DNA from: an uncultured Kiloniellaceae bacterium
Lineage (GTDB): Bacteria; Pseudomonadota; Alphaproteobacteria; Kiloniellales; Kiloniellaceae
Direction: 5' to 3'
Assembly: GCA_947493695.1 (NCBI GenBank)
Contig: CANLSF010000002.1
Coordinates: 1,054,001-1,118,000 of the forward strand
Length of the DNA stretch: 64,000 nucleotides
In this document: in pieces, positions 35,823 to 46,959 of the stretch
Numbering within the stretch: the first letter of the stretch is position 1
Layout of the letters: every line of letters starts with the position of its first letter
Made by a program: the position numbers and the translations under genes
The notes under the pieces: model-generated
Told to the model about the DNA's origin: nothing
Database searches by the model: none
What the model saw: the letters and a program-made list of their open reading frames with translations, nothing else

Positions 35823-36800
35823 ATGTCGTCCAAACACAAAGTCCCGCCAACTCACAAAATCGCTGTGATCGGTCTGGGAATCATGGGGCGGCGTCTGCTG
35901 GCCAACCTGCGCAATCACGTTGCCTTTGAGCCGGTGGCGCTCTGGGATCCCTCCAATGAAGCCTGCGACAAGGCTCGCGAAGAGGCCCCCGAGGTTCCCG
36001 TGATGGCTTCCGCCGAGGAAGCCATGGCCGCGGCAGACGCAGTCTATCTCGCTTGTCCACCAGTGCCGCGCAAGGACTACGCGCTCACCGCAGCGGCGGC
36101 GGGCAAGGGCGTCTTTCTCGAGAAACCTCTGGGCATCGATATCGAAGAAAGCCGCGATCTGGTTTTGCGTCTGGAGCAGGCAATGGTGCCCACCGCCGTC
36201 AACTTCACCCAGGCGGCCGGGCGCGCGCTCTCCGAGATACAGCGGGCCAAAAAAGCAGGCGAAATGGGTAAACTTGAAGGGGTCGACATCGTGGTCACCT
36301 ATCCTGCCTGGCCGCGCGCCTGGCAGGTCGACGCCGACTGGCTCCGTTTCCGGGCAGAAGGCGGTTTTACCCGCGAAGTCATCTCGCACTTTCTGTTCTT
36401 CAGCGAGCGAGTGATCGGTCCTACTAAACTGGTTGCCGCGCACCCGAGCTATCCGGCGGACGAGACGCTCTGTGAGACACAGGTTCTGGCGCGGCTCGAA
36501 AATGCCCAGGGTGTCCCAGTGACGATCCTGGGTTCGGTCGGCGGTGCACAGCCGGACCGTCAGGAGGTGACGATCAAGGGCGCAAACCGCAGCTATCGTG
36601 TTTCGGAGTTTTATCAGCTCTGGTCGTCTGAAGGCGAAGACTTCAAAGAAGTACTCCAACGCCCTGCCGATCCCCGTCGGGACAGTCTGCAGCGACAGCT
36701 CAACGAGCTGGACAACTGCCTGCAGCGCGAGCCGCATCTCTTGGCGACGCCCGCCGAGGCCCTGAGTGTTCAGGAGAAAATTGAGGCCATCCTGGCTTAA
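35823..36800 (+). CDS. Gfo/Idh/MocA-family oxidoreductase
   Basis: A 325-residue NAD(P)-dependent dehydrogenase. The Rossmann motif is KIAVIGLGIMGRRLLANL near residue 10, the EKPLGIDIEESR motif follows at about 100-112, and then comes the C-terminal alpha/beta substrate domain with the QPDRQEVTIKGANRSYRVSEF block. Family members oxidise or reduce sugars, inositols and related compounds; the substrate cannot be told. It lies between the aldo/keto reductase and a LysE exporter on the same strand. Confidence 0.85.
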   Translation: MSSKHKVPPTHKIAVIGLGIMGRRLLANLRNHVAFEPVALWDPSNEACDKAREEAPEVPVMASAEEAMAAADAVYLACPPVPRKDYALTAAAAGKGVFLEKPLGIDIEESRDLVLRLEQAMVPTAVNFTQAAGRALSEIQRAKKAGEMGKLEGVDIVVTYPAWPRAWQVDADWLRFRAEGGFTREVISHFLFFSERVIGPTKLVAAHPSYPADETLCETQVLARLENAQGVPVTILGSVGGAQPDRQEVTIKGANRSYRVSEFYQLWSSEGEDFKEVLQRPADPRRDSLQRQLNELDNCLQREPHLLATPAEALSVQEKIEAILA

Positions 36801-36830
36801 CGGCGCTCCCACTTTGCAAAGATCCAGCAA

Positions 36831-37457
36831 ATGATCGATCCGACCCAACTCCTCATCTTCATTCCCGCGGCCCTGGCGCTCAATATGACCCCCGGCAGCG
36901 ACATGCTCTTTTGTCTCGGGCAAGGCCTGAAATCGGGCCCGCGTGCGGGAATCGCGGCAAGTCTCGGCGTGGCCACCGGTTCCTTCATTCATTCGCTGCT
37001 CGCCGCCTTCGGGTTGGCGGCGTTGCTTGCAGCCTATCCCTTTGCCTTTGAGATCGTGCGTTGGGCGGGCGTGAGCTATCTGGTTTGGCTTGCCATCCAG
37101 GCCGTTCGCAGCCGCGACGTTGCTCTGTCGGCAACGCAGGTTGGATCGGGCAGTGTGTTTACCGCCTGGCGCGACGGAACCATCGTAAACCTCTTCAATC
37201 CCAAGGTGGCGATCTTCATACTCGCCTTCGTCCCACAGTTTGTTGACCCCTCGCGCGGCTCGACGATCATCCAGTTCCTGATCTTCGGCGCTATCCTGAA
37301 TATCGGGGGCACGCTGGTTAACGGCATCGTCGGCGCCTTCTCGGGCGGTATCGGACGCACGCTGGCATCGAGCGCGAAGCTGATGGCGGTCTATCGCTGG
37401 CTCACCTGCTGTATTTTTCTGGGACTGGCCGCGAAGCTTGCGCTTGATCGCCGTTAA
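36831..37457 (+). CDS. LysE/RhtB-family amino-acid exporter
   Basis: A 208-residue membrane protein of about six helices. It has the family signature near the N-terminus (LALNMTPGSDMLFCLGQGLKSGPRAGIAASLGVATGSFIH, the GP/PG-xD motif) and the middle NLFNPKVAIFILAFVPQFVDP. It exports small amino acids or derivatives such as homoserine, threonine or leucine; the substrate is unknown. It starts 30 bases after the dehydrogenase stop, so a shared transcript is likely. The TPP riboswitch begins about 60 bases after its end. Confidence 0.9.
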   Translation: MIDPTQLLIFIPAALALNMTPGSDMLFCLGQGLKSGPRAGIAASLGVATGSFIHSLLAAFGLAALLAAYPFAFEIVRWAGVSYLVWLAIQAVRSRDVALSATQVGSGSVFTAWRDGTIVNLFNPKVAIFILAFVPQFVDPSRGSTIIQFLIFGAILNIGGTLVNGIVGAFSGGIGRTLASSAKLMAVYRWLTCCIFLGLAAKLALDRR

Positions 37458-37518
37458 ATCGCTGCAGACACCGTACAAAAAACTGGAACTGCACGCGCCT
37501 GCGTGATATCGATTTAGT

Positions 37519-40591
<3,073 letters not shown>

Positions 40592-40595
<4 letters not shown>

Positions 40596-40789
40596 GGGTC
40601 ACGGTTAACGGTCAGCCGCATGAGACCGCGGCGGCCACGCTCGCCGAACTTCTGAGCGAACTGAACTATGATGGCGCGGTGGTTGCCACCGCGCTGAACG
40701 GCGAGTTCGCGCCCAAAGGCCAACGCCTGGAACTGGCGGTGACAGAGAACGACCAGATCGAAGTCATCGCCCCCATGAAGGGCGGATAA
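40592..40789 (+). CDS. thiS: Sulfur carrier protein ThiS
   Basis: A 65-residue ubiquitin-like protein ending in Gly-Gly, the residue pair that is adenylated and thiocarboxylated to donate sulfur to the thiazole. It opens [21 protein letters not shown]. Its ATG overlaps the thiO stop (ATGA), and thiG follows after four bases. Confidence 0.95.
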
Positions 40790-40793
40790 CCAC

Positions 40794-41573
40794 ATGAGCC
40801 TCGACCTTTACGGCACGACAGTGCAATCCCGCCTCCTGCTCGGCACTTCGCTCTATCCCTCGCCCGCAATCATGCTGGAGTCCCTGAAGGCTTCCGCCGC
40901 CGAGATCGCAACAGTTTCCCTGCGCAGGGAGTCGGGCACCGAGCGCGCCGGTCAGGCCTTCTGGTCTCTGATCAAGGATTCCGGCGTCCAGGTCCTGCCC
41001 AACACAGCCGGCTGCAAGACCGTCAAGGAAGCCGTCACCACCGCGCAGATGGCGCGCGAGCTTTTCGACACGCCCTGGGTCAAGCTGGAGGTAATCGGCG
41101 AAGACGACACCCTTCAGCCGGACGTATTCGGACTGGTCGAAGCCGCCCGTATCCTCTGTTTCGAAGGCTTCGAAGTCTTTCCCTACACCACGGAAGATCT
41201 CGTAGTCGCCGAGAAGCTGCTGGCCGCCGGTTGCGAAGTCCTGATGCCCTGGGGCGCGCCCATCGGCAGCGGACGCGGCCTGAATAATCTCTACGGCCTG
41301 CGCAGCCTGCGGGCTCATTTTCCCAAGGTGCCGCTGGTCATCGACGCGGGCATCGGTCTGCCGTCCCATGCCGCCCAGGCCATGGAGATGGGCTACGATG
41401 CCATCATGCTCAACACCGCCGTCGCCAAGGCCGGAGATCCGGTCGCCATGGCCAGGGCCTTTGCTGCAGCCACGGACGCAGGCCGCACGGCCTATGAAGC
41501 CGATCCCATGGAAACCCGCGACATGGCTGCCCCCTCGACCCCCGTCGCCGGCACGCCTTTTTGGAATAACTAG
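40794..41573 (+). CDS. thiG: Thiazole synthase ThiG
   Basis: A 259-residue TIM-barrel protein. It condenses deoxyxylulose phosphate, the glycine imine and ThiS thiocarboxylate into thiazole phosphate. The catalytic lysine is in [17 protein letters not shown] (about residue 97), and the phosphate loop in [30 protein letters not shown] and [11 protein letters not shown] is complete. The final codons read FWNN then TAG. That TAG belongs to the first bases of the inserted inverted-repeat element; before the insertion the stop would have been TAA, overlapping the thiE ATG. Confidence 0.96.
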   Translation: MSLDLYGTTVQSRLLLGTSLYPSPAIMLESLKASAAEIATVSLRRESGTERAGQAFWSLIKDSGVQVLPNTAGCKTVKEAVTTAQMARELFDTPWVKLEVIGEDDTLQPDVFGLVEAARILCFEGFEVFPYTTEDLVVAEKLLAAGCEVLMPWGAPIGSGRGLNNLYGLRSLRAHFPKVPLVIDAGIGLPSHAAQAMEMGYDAIMLNTAVAKAGDPVAMARAFAAATDAGRTAYEADPMETRDMAAPSTPVAGTPFWNN

Positions 41574-41914
41574 GTTGAGGACTCATAATCTTTGATGGTC
41601 TTGATTGTATTTTGCCGGGTTTTAGGCAGGCGAGGTCTCGAAAGCGGGCCTATCGGCCCGGTAAGAGGCGTCAACGCACCTAAAACCCGGCAAAATACGA
41701 CCTGCCTGGAACGTGGTCCCCAGGCGATAAGATTATGAGTTCTGGGAACCGCGTTCCGGGAACCGCGTTCCGGGAACCGCGTTCCGGGAACCGCCGTGCC
41801 ATCGGTCCAATTCTGGCAGGGGCACGACGCTGCAGCATAGATCCGCTCTTAACTCCTTGCCAGAAAACATCATTTTATCGTCAAGATCATCAAAGAATGT
41901 GAGTCCTCAACCTA
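41571..41914. mobile_element. MITE-like 344-bp element between thiG and thiE
   Basis: Both ends carry TAGGTTGAGGACTC. The terminal inverted repeat extends to 34 bases with 31 identical (41571-41604 against 41881-41914). Inside lies a perfect 20-bp hairpin arm pair (41607-41626 with 41679-41698), a shorter inverted copy of the ACTCATAATCTT motif at 41729-41740 and a run of short palindromic repeats. There is no open frame for a transposase. If the outermost TA is a target duplication, the insertion site was the TA of a TAATG junction of thiG and thiE. This is the behaviour of non-autonomous IS630/Tc1-like elements, though the parent is not identified. Confidence 0.8.
41744..41795 (+). repeat. 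14-bp tandem repeat of a palindromic unit inside the element
   Basis: GGGAACCGCGTTCC is repeated three times head to tail (41744-41757, 41758-41771, 41772-41785), with a degenerate fourth start (GGGAACCGCC). Each unit contains the palindrome GGAAC-CGC-GTTCC, so the array can fold into several alternative small hairpins. Replication slippage could change its copy number. Confidence 0.85.
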
Positions 41915-42538
41915 ATGCTCGATCCCTTTTATCTCATCATCGACGATGTCAAATGGCTGCCGCGTTTTCTGCCCCTGGGCCTGAAGCTGGTCCAGCTGCG
42001 CATCAAGGACAAACCCGAAGACGAACTTCGCGCACAAATCGCAGAAGCCCAGACCGCCTGCGCCAAGGCAGGCTGCCAGCTGATCGTCAACGACTACTGG
42101 CAACTGGCCCTGGAATTGGGTTGCGACTATGTGCACCTGGGCCAGGAAGATCTGGACGATGCGGACGTCACGGCGATCCGCGAAGGCGGCATGCGTCTCG
42201 GGGTCAGCACCCATGACGACCAGGAACTCGACCGCGCCCTTGCGCTGACGCCGGATTATGTTGCACTCGGTCCCGTCTATCACACCATCCTGAAGGCCAT
42301 GCATTGGGCACCGCAAGGCGTGGAGAAGGTCACCGGCTGGAAAGAAAAGGTCGGTGACGTACCCCTGGTCGCCATCGGCGGACTGAACATCGAGCGCGCT
42401 CCCGGCGTTTTCGAAGCGGGCGCGGACTCCATATCGGTCGTGACCGACGTCCTGCTGGCCGAAAGCCCCGAGGCACGCCTGAGCGAATGGCTTGCACTGA
42501 CCGCCTCACGCCGCACCACCCAATCCCGGATCATTTGA
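41915..42538 (+). CDS. thiE: Thiamine-phosphate synthase ThiE
   Basis: A 207-residue TIM-barrel enzyme that joins hydroxymethylpyrimidine pyrophosphate to thiazole phosphate. It shows KLVQLRIKDKP (pyrophosphate-binding Arg/Lys), LIVNDYWQLALELGCDYVHLGQEDL, GVSTHDDQEL, GPVYHTILKAM and AIGGLNIE. The ATG directly abuts the right end of the 344-bp element (CCTA then ATG), so no normal ribosome-binding site stands before it. Only GAGTCCTC of the repeat lies in that position. Expression may therefore be lower than that of the upstream thi genes, or depend on read-through folding. Confidence 0.93.
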   Translation: MLDPFYLIIDDVKWLPRFLPLGLKLVQLRIKDKPEDELRAQIAEAQTACAKAGCQLIVNDYWQLALELGCDYVHLGQEDLDDADVTAIREGGMRLGVSTHDDQELDRALALTPDYVALGPVYHTILKAMHWAPQGVEKVTGWKEKVGDVPLVAIGGLNIERAPGVFEAGADSISVVTDVLLAESPEARLSEWLALTASRRTTQSRII

Positions 42539-42594
42539 CCTACGCAGGGTTTCTGCTGTAGTCCGGTCTAGGGCATGGTAGCGAGGGCGAAGGC

Positions 42595-43416
42595 GTGAAT
42601 CCAATATCGAAAGCAGATGAAAACGGCGAGGTTTCCCCTGAGGAAGCTGGCCCGGATCGTCGATTCGCCACCACGCTCGCCCGTGGCCTGAGCGTGCTGC
42701 GCGCCTTTCGCACCTCGGACGGCCCGCTGGGCAATCAGGAGCTCTCCGAGCGCACCGGTCTGCCCAAATCCACCGTCTCGCGCATGACCTACACGCTCTC
42801 CCAGCTTGGTTACCTCGATCATCTGCGTTCGATCGAGAAGTACCGCCTTGGTCCGGCGGCGCTCGCGCTGGGCAATGTTGCCCGCGTGAATCTGCCGTTC
42901 CTGGAGGTGGCCAACCCGATCATGCAGGAACTCGCCGACGAGACCGGGACCCTGGTTGCCTTCACCGTCCGCGATCAGCTCTCCATGCTCTACGCTCACT
43001 GTTGGCGGCCCCGCGCCGCAGCGACCATCTGGCTGGAGGTCGGTCGGAAAATTCCTCTGGATAAGACGGCATCGGGACTTTGCTTTCTGGCCTCAGCCTC
43101 AGAACGCGAATGCCGGGATCTCAGCAAGGAATTCGTCGCTTCAGGTGAACTGACCGCCGAAGCCTTCGACGGCATCGTGAAGACCGCCCGCCGGCAGCTC
43201 CTGTCACAGGGCTACACCACATCCATCGGTGGCTGGGTCGATACCATCAATGCGGTCGCGGTGCCATTTCGAAGTCACGAAGCCTCACAGGCCTTCGTAT
43301 TCAACTGTGGTGACCTGAGCGATAACCTCACGGAAAGCCGGATCACCGAAGAAGTCGGTCCGCTCCTGCGCCGCCGGGTCGGCGATCTCGAGTCCAGAAT
43401 GGGCCAGATCTCTTAA
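42595..43416 (+). CDS. IclR-family transcriptional regulator
   Basis: A 273-residue IclR regulator starting at a GTG with GAGGGCGAAGG upstream. The winged helix-turn-helix is ATTLARGLSVLRAFRTSDGPLGNQELSERTGLPKSTVSRMTYTLSQLGYL (about 27-76). The effector domain follows, with the ending NAVAVPFRS typical of the family. It precedes a beta-oxidation operon by 223 bases. Palindromes of TTCCG-N5-(C/T)GGAA type lie before that operon and before the CoA ligase/TRAP genes at 55.5 kb, making them its probable targets. Confidence 0.9.
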   Translation: MNPISKADENGEVSPEEAGPDRRFATTLARGLSVLRAFRTSDGPLGNQELSERTGLPKSTVSRMTYTLSQLGYLDHLRSIEKYRLGPAALALGNVARVNLPFLEVANPIMQELADETGTLVAFTVRDQLSMLYAHCWRPRAAATIWLEVGRKIPLDKTASGLCFLASASERECRDLSKEFVASGELTAEAFDGIVKTARRQLLSQGYTTSIGGWVDTINAVAVPFRSHEASQAFVFNCGDLSDNLTESRITEEVGPLLRRRVGDLESRMGQIS

Positions 43417-43473
43417 GCCTCCCCTCAAGCAACCAGAATCCTGAGCATTTTGTATAAGCAGGGTTAGTTTGAA

Positions 43474-43490
43474 ATTCCGACATGCGGAAT
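43474..43490 (+). promoter_or_regulatory. Candidate IclR operator before the beta-oxidation operon
   Basis: ATTCCG-ACATG-CGGAAT, a perfect palindrome 150 bases before the FadJ-like gene, with another TTGGAA half-site about 30 bases further on. The same TTCCG-N5-(C/T)GGAA form occurs at 55530-55544. The gap 43417-43639 holds no gene. Confidence 0.6.
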
Positions 43491-43639
43491 TGTATTTTAT
43501 ATGTTGGAATAACGAAGCGCGCCCGCTATCCTCTGGAAAATTCACCCCACGCGCCGCCGGAATGTAAAGACGGTCGAAGGCGCAGGGCGGTTGGTTTAAG
43601 CTAAGACGGCACAAACTAAAAAACAGCCGGGAGACTGTA

Positions 43640-45745
43640 ATGAGTGAGGTGGTTCGGCTCGAACGCCACGGTGATATCGCAGCCATTGTCGTGGATAATC
43701 CTCCGGTGAACGCACTGGGGCAGGCTGTTCGGCAGGGCCTGATGGAGCGGCTTGGCGAGGCTATCGGCAACGATGCGATCCGTGCGATCGTCATTCTGGG
43801 CGCGGATAAAACCTTCATTGCCGGCGCCGACATCCGCGAGTTCGGCAAGCCACCGCAAGCTCCCTCGCTCCCTGACGTGCTCAATGCCATGGACGCCAGT
43901 CCCAAGCCGATCATTGCCGCGCTGCATGGCACCGCGCTCGGCGGCGGGTTCGAAGTCGCGCTTGCCTGTCATTACCGGGTCGCGCTCGCGTCTGCGAAGG
44001 TCGGACTGCCCGAAGTCAAACTCGGGATTCTCCCAGGTGCCGGCGGAACGCAGCGCACACCGCGTCTTGTCGGCGCCGAAAAAGCTCTGGAGATCATCCT
44101 TTCAGGTGATTTTGTTCCGGCGGACAAAGCCCTCGTCCTGGGCCTGGTCGATGAAACCGCCAAGACTGCAACACCCCTGGAAGCCGGGCTCGCCTTCGCA
44201 CGCAAGGCCGTTGATGAGGCTTATCCCCTGCGTCGCGTGCGTGATCTGGAAGACAAGATCCTCGCCGACAGAGGAAAGTCTGACGTCTTCGACGCTGCCC
44301 GCGAAAAGCTCAAGAAGACCGCGCGCGGCCTCTTCTCGCCCCACAAAATCGTGGATGCGGTTCAGGCGGCGGTCGAACTGCCCTTTGACGATGGCATCAA
44401 ACGGGAACGCGAGCTCTTTCTGGAGTGCGTGGAGTCTCCCCAGCGTGCGGGCCTGATCCACGCCTTCTTCTCCGAACGCCAGGTGGGTAAGGTCCCGGGC
44501 TTGAAAGGCGCTGCGCGGCGGCCATTGGTTTCCGCCGGGGTTATCGGCGGTGGCACCATGGGTGCGGGCATTGCCGTTTCCATGCTGTTGTCCGGTCTGC
44601 AGGTCGTGATGATCGAGCGTGATGAAGAAAGCCTCGCGCGCGGCCGCACCACCGTCGACAAGATCCTCGACGCCTCGGTCAAACGCGGCAAGCTGACCTC
44701 CGACAGCAAGATCGCTGTCATGACGCAGAGCTTCTCCGGCTCGACCGATTACGCCGCTCTCTCCGATGTCGATATCGTCGTCGAAGCGGTGTTTGAAGAC
44801 ATGGAGGTCAAGAAGAAGGTCTTCGAAAGTCTCGATGCGGTTCTGAAACCCGGCGCGATCCTGGCCACCAACACCTCCTATCTCGACATCGACGCCCTGG
44901 CCGCTGGCACTTCACGCCCTTCTGATGTGATCGGCCTGCACTTCTTCTCTCCCGCGCATGTCATGAAACTGCTTGAGATCGTGGTCGGCAAGGAAACCGC
45001 CCCTGAAGTCGTTGCAACCGGCTTCAATCTGGCCAAGCGCCTGGGCAAGATCGGCGTGCGCGCCGGTGTCTGCGACGGCTTTATCGGCAACCGCATTCTG
45101 GCCACCTATCGCAAGCAGATCGACTACATGGTCGAGGATGGCGCCAGTCCCTACGAGGTCGACGACGCGATCCGCGCTTTCGGATTCCCTATGGGGCCTT
45201 TCCAGGTCAGCGATCTGGCCGGTGTCGACATAGGTTGGATGACCCGACGCCGTCTGGACGCCACCCGAGACCAGCGCGAACGTTACGTGGAAATCGCAGA
45301 CCGGCTCTATGAAGCAGGCCGGATGGGTCAGAAGTCGAGCGCGGGCTGGTACCTCTACAGCGAGGGGGATCGCCGCGGTGCGAAAGACCCTGTGGTTGAA
45401 AACATCGTCACGGAAGAACGTCGCAAGAAGGGCATTGAGGCTAAAGCCTTTACACCCGAACAGATCCAGCGCCGCTATCTGGCTGCCATGATCAACGAGG
45501 CCACTAAGGTCCTGGAAGAAGGTATCGCCCTGCGGCCCTTGGATATCGACGTCACACTGCTTTACGGCTACGGCTTTCCGCGCTGGCGCGGCGGCCCCAT
45601 GAAATACGCCGATATGGTTGGCCTCGATCAGATCCTGGCCGACATCCGCAGCTACGCCGAAGAAGACGCCTTTGCCTGGCAACCCGCCAAGCTGCTGGTC
45701 GACCTGGTGGAACGCGGCGAGAATTTCGAAAGCCTCAACAAATGA
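43640..45745 (+). CDS. Bifunctional enoyl-CoA hydratase / 3-hydroxyacyl-CoA dehydrogenase
   Basis: A 701-residue FadJ/FadB-like multifunctional protein. The N-terminal crotonase domain (about 1-190) has the oxyanion-hole strands ADKTFIAGADIREFG and HGTALGGGFEVALACHYRVA. The NAD-binding dehydrogenase domain begins at about 295 (SAGVIGGGTMGAGIAVSMLLSG), followed by the hydroxyacyl C-domain with GLHFFSPAHVMKLLEIV. It performs the hydration and dehydrogenation steps of beta-oxidation. It leads an operon of five more genes to 50624 and lies downstream of the IclR gene. Confidence 0.93.
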   Translation: MSEVVRLERHGDIAAIVVDNPPVNALGQAVRQGLMERLGEAIGNDAIRAIVILGADKTFIAGADIREFGKPPQAPSLPDVLNAMDASPKPIIAALHGTALGGGFEVALACHYRVALASAKVGLPEVKLGILPGAGGTQRTPRLVGAEKALEIILSGDFVPADKALVLGLVDETAKTATPLEAGLAFARKAVDEAYPLRRVRDLEDKILADRGKSDVFDAAREKLKKTARGLFSPHKIVDAVQAAVELPFDDGIKRERELFLECVESPQRAGLIHAFFSERQVGKVPGLKGAARRPLVSAGVIGGGTMGAGIAVSMLLSGLQVVMIERDEESLARGRTTVDKILDASVKRGKLTSDSKIAVMTQSFSGSTDYAALSDVDIVVEAVFEDMEVKKKVFESLDAVLKPGAILATNTSYLDIDALAAGTSRPSDVIGLHFFSPAHVMKLLEIVVGKETAPEVVATGFNLAKRLGKIGVRAGVCDGFIGNRILATYRKQIDYMVEDGASPYEVDDAIRAFGFPMGPFQVSDLAGVDIGWMTRRRLDATRDQRERYVEIADRLYEAGRMGQKSSAGWYLYSEGDRRGAKDPVVENIVTEERRKKGIEAKAFTPEQIQRRYLAAMINEATKVLEEGIALRPLDIDVTLLYGYGFPRWRGGPMKYADMVGLDQILADIRSYAEEDAFAWQPAKLLVDLVERGENFESLNK

Positions 45746-45758
45746 AGGGCGCAGCGTC

Positions 45759-46955
45759 ATGGACATGAACTTTACGCCTGAAGAGATCGCCTTTCGGGAC
45801 GAGGTGCGCGGCTTTCTCAAGGACAAGCTGCCGGAGTCCCTGGCGGCAAAGGTCAAGGGCGGCAAACGCCTGCTGAAGGCCGACTACGAGCTCTGGCACA
45901 AACGCCTGAACGAACGTGGTTGGCTCGCATGGCACTGGCCGGTCGAACAAGGGGGCACCGGCTGGACGCCGATTGAAAAACACATTTTCGAGGAAGAGTG
46001 CGTCGCCGCCGGTGCGCCGCGCGTGGTGCCCTTTGGCCTCAATATGCTGGGGCCTGTACTGATTAAATTCGGCAGTGACGAACAGCGTGCCCATTACCTG
46101 CCGCGCATCCTCAACGGCGATGACTGGTGGTGCCAGGGATACTCCGAACCCGGGTCCGGTTCCGATCTTGCCTCGCTCAAGACCAGGGCCGTTCGCGACG
46201 GCGATCATTACGTGGTGAATGGTCAGAAAACCTGGACCACCCTTGGGCATTTCGCCGACTGGATCTTCTGTCTGGTTCGCACCGACAGCGAGAGCAAGCC
46301 GCAGGCCGGGATTTCCTTTCTGCTGATCGACATGAAGACCCCCGGGATCACGGTACAACCGATTGTTACCCTGGATGGCGAGCACGAGGTCAACGAGGTC
46401 TTCTTCGAGGATGTCCGTGTTCCGGTCGGAAACCTCGTCGGCGAGGAGAACAAAGGCTGGACCTACGCCAAGTACCTGCTGACCTACGAGCGCACCGGCA
46501 TCGCTGGGGTTGCCTTCGCCAAGAGCGGTCTCGCCCATCTCAAGCAGGTCGCGTCCAAACAGATGAAAGGCCGCAAGCCGCTCGCCCAGGACCCGCTGTT
46601 CGCCTCTCGGATTGCCCAGGTCGAGATCGACCTTATGGCCATGGAAACCTTCAACCTGCGCATCGTCTCTGCGGCACAGCACGGCGGTGTGCCGGGTGTC
46701 GAGAGTTCCATGTTGAAGATCAAGGGCACTGAGATCCGTCAGGAGATCACCGACCTGCTGCGCCGGGCGCTCGGGCCTTATGCCGCGCCCTTCGTGCCCG
46801 AGGGGCTGGATGAAGGTTACAACGAACCGCCAATCGGACCTGACTATGCGAACCCGGTTGCTTCGCAGTACTTCAACATGCGCAAGGTTTCGATCTACGG
46901 CGGCTCGAATGAAATACAAAAGAACATCGTCGCGAAGATGATGCTGGGACTCTAA
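45759..46955 (+). CDS. Acyl-CoA dehydrogenase, large-subunit-like
   Basis: A 398-residue acyl-CoA dehydrogenase from the ATG at 45759 (AAGGG upstream); an earlier frame from 45618 lies inside the preceding gene and is not coding. The FAD/substrate motifs are WWCQGYSEPGSGSDLASLKTRA and the C-terminal YGGSNEIQKNIVAKMMLGL. It forms a pair with the next acyl-CoA dehydrogenase, four bases on, a common heterodimer arrangement for branched or cyclic acyl-CoAs (as for steroid or aromatic side chains). The exact substrate is unknown. Confidence 0.9.
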   Translation: MDMNFTPEEIAFRDEVRGFLKDKLPESLAAKVKGGKRLLKADYELWHKRLNERGWLAWHWPVEQGGTGWTPIEKHIFEEECVAAGAPRVVPFGLNMLGPVLIKFGSDEQRAHYLPRILNGDDWWCQGYSEPGSGSDLASLKTRAVRDGDHYVVNGQKTWTTLGHFADWIFCLVRTDSESKPQAGISFLLIDMKTPGITVQPIVTLDGEHEVNEVFFEDVRVPVGNLVGEENKGWTYAKYLLTYERTGIAGVAFAKSGLAHLKQVASKQMKGRKPLAQDPLFASRIAQVEIDLMAMETFNLRIVSAAQHGGVPGVESSMLKIKGTEIRQEITDLLRRALGPYAAPFVPEGLDEGYNEPPIGPDYANPVASQYFNMRKVSIYGGSNEIQKNIVAKMMLGL

Positions 46956-46959
46956 AACG

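Noticed and set aside
41744-41795. Possible CRISPR array
   Set aside because: The repeats are contiguous 14-bp units with no spacers and no cas genes nearby.
45618-45758. Upstream extension of the first acyl-CoA dehydrogenase
   Set aside because: It lies wholly inside the preceding FadJ-like gene in another frame, and the family starts at 45759.
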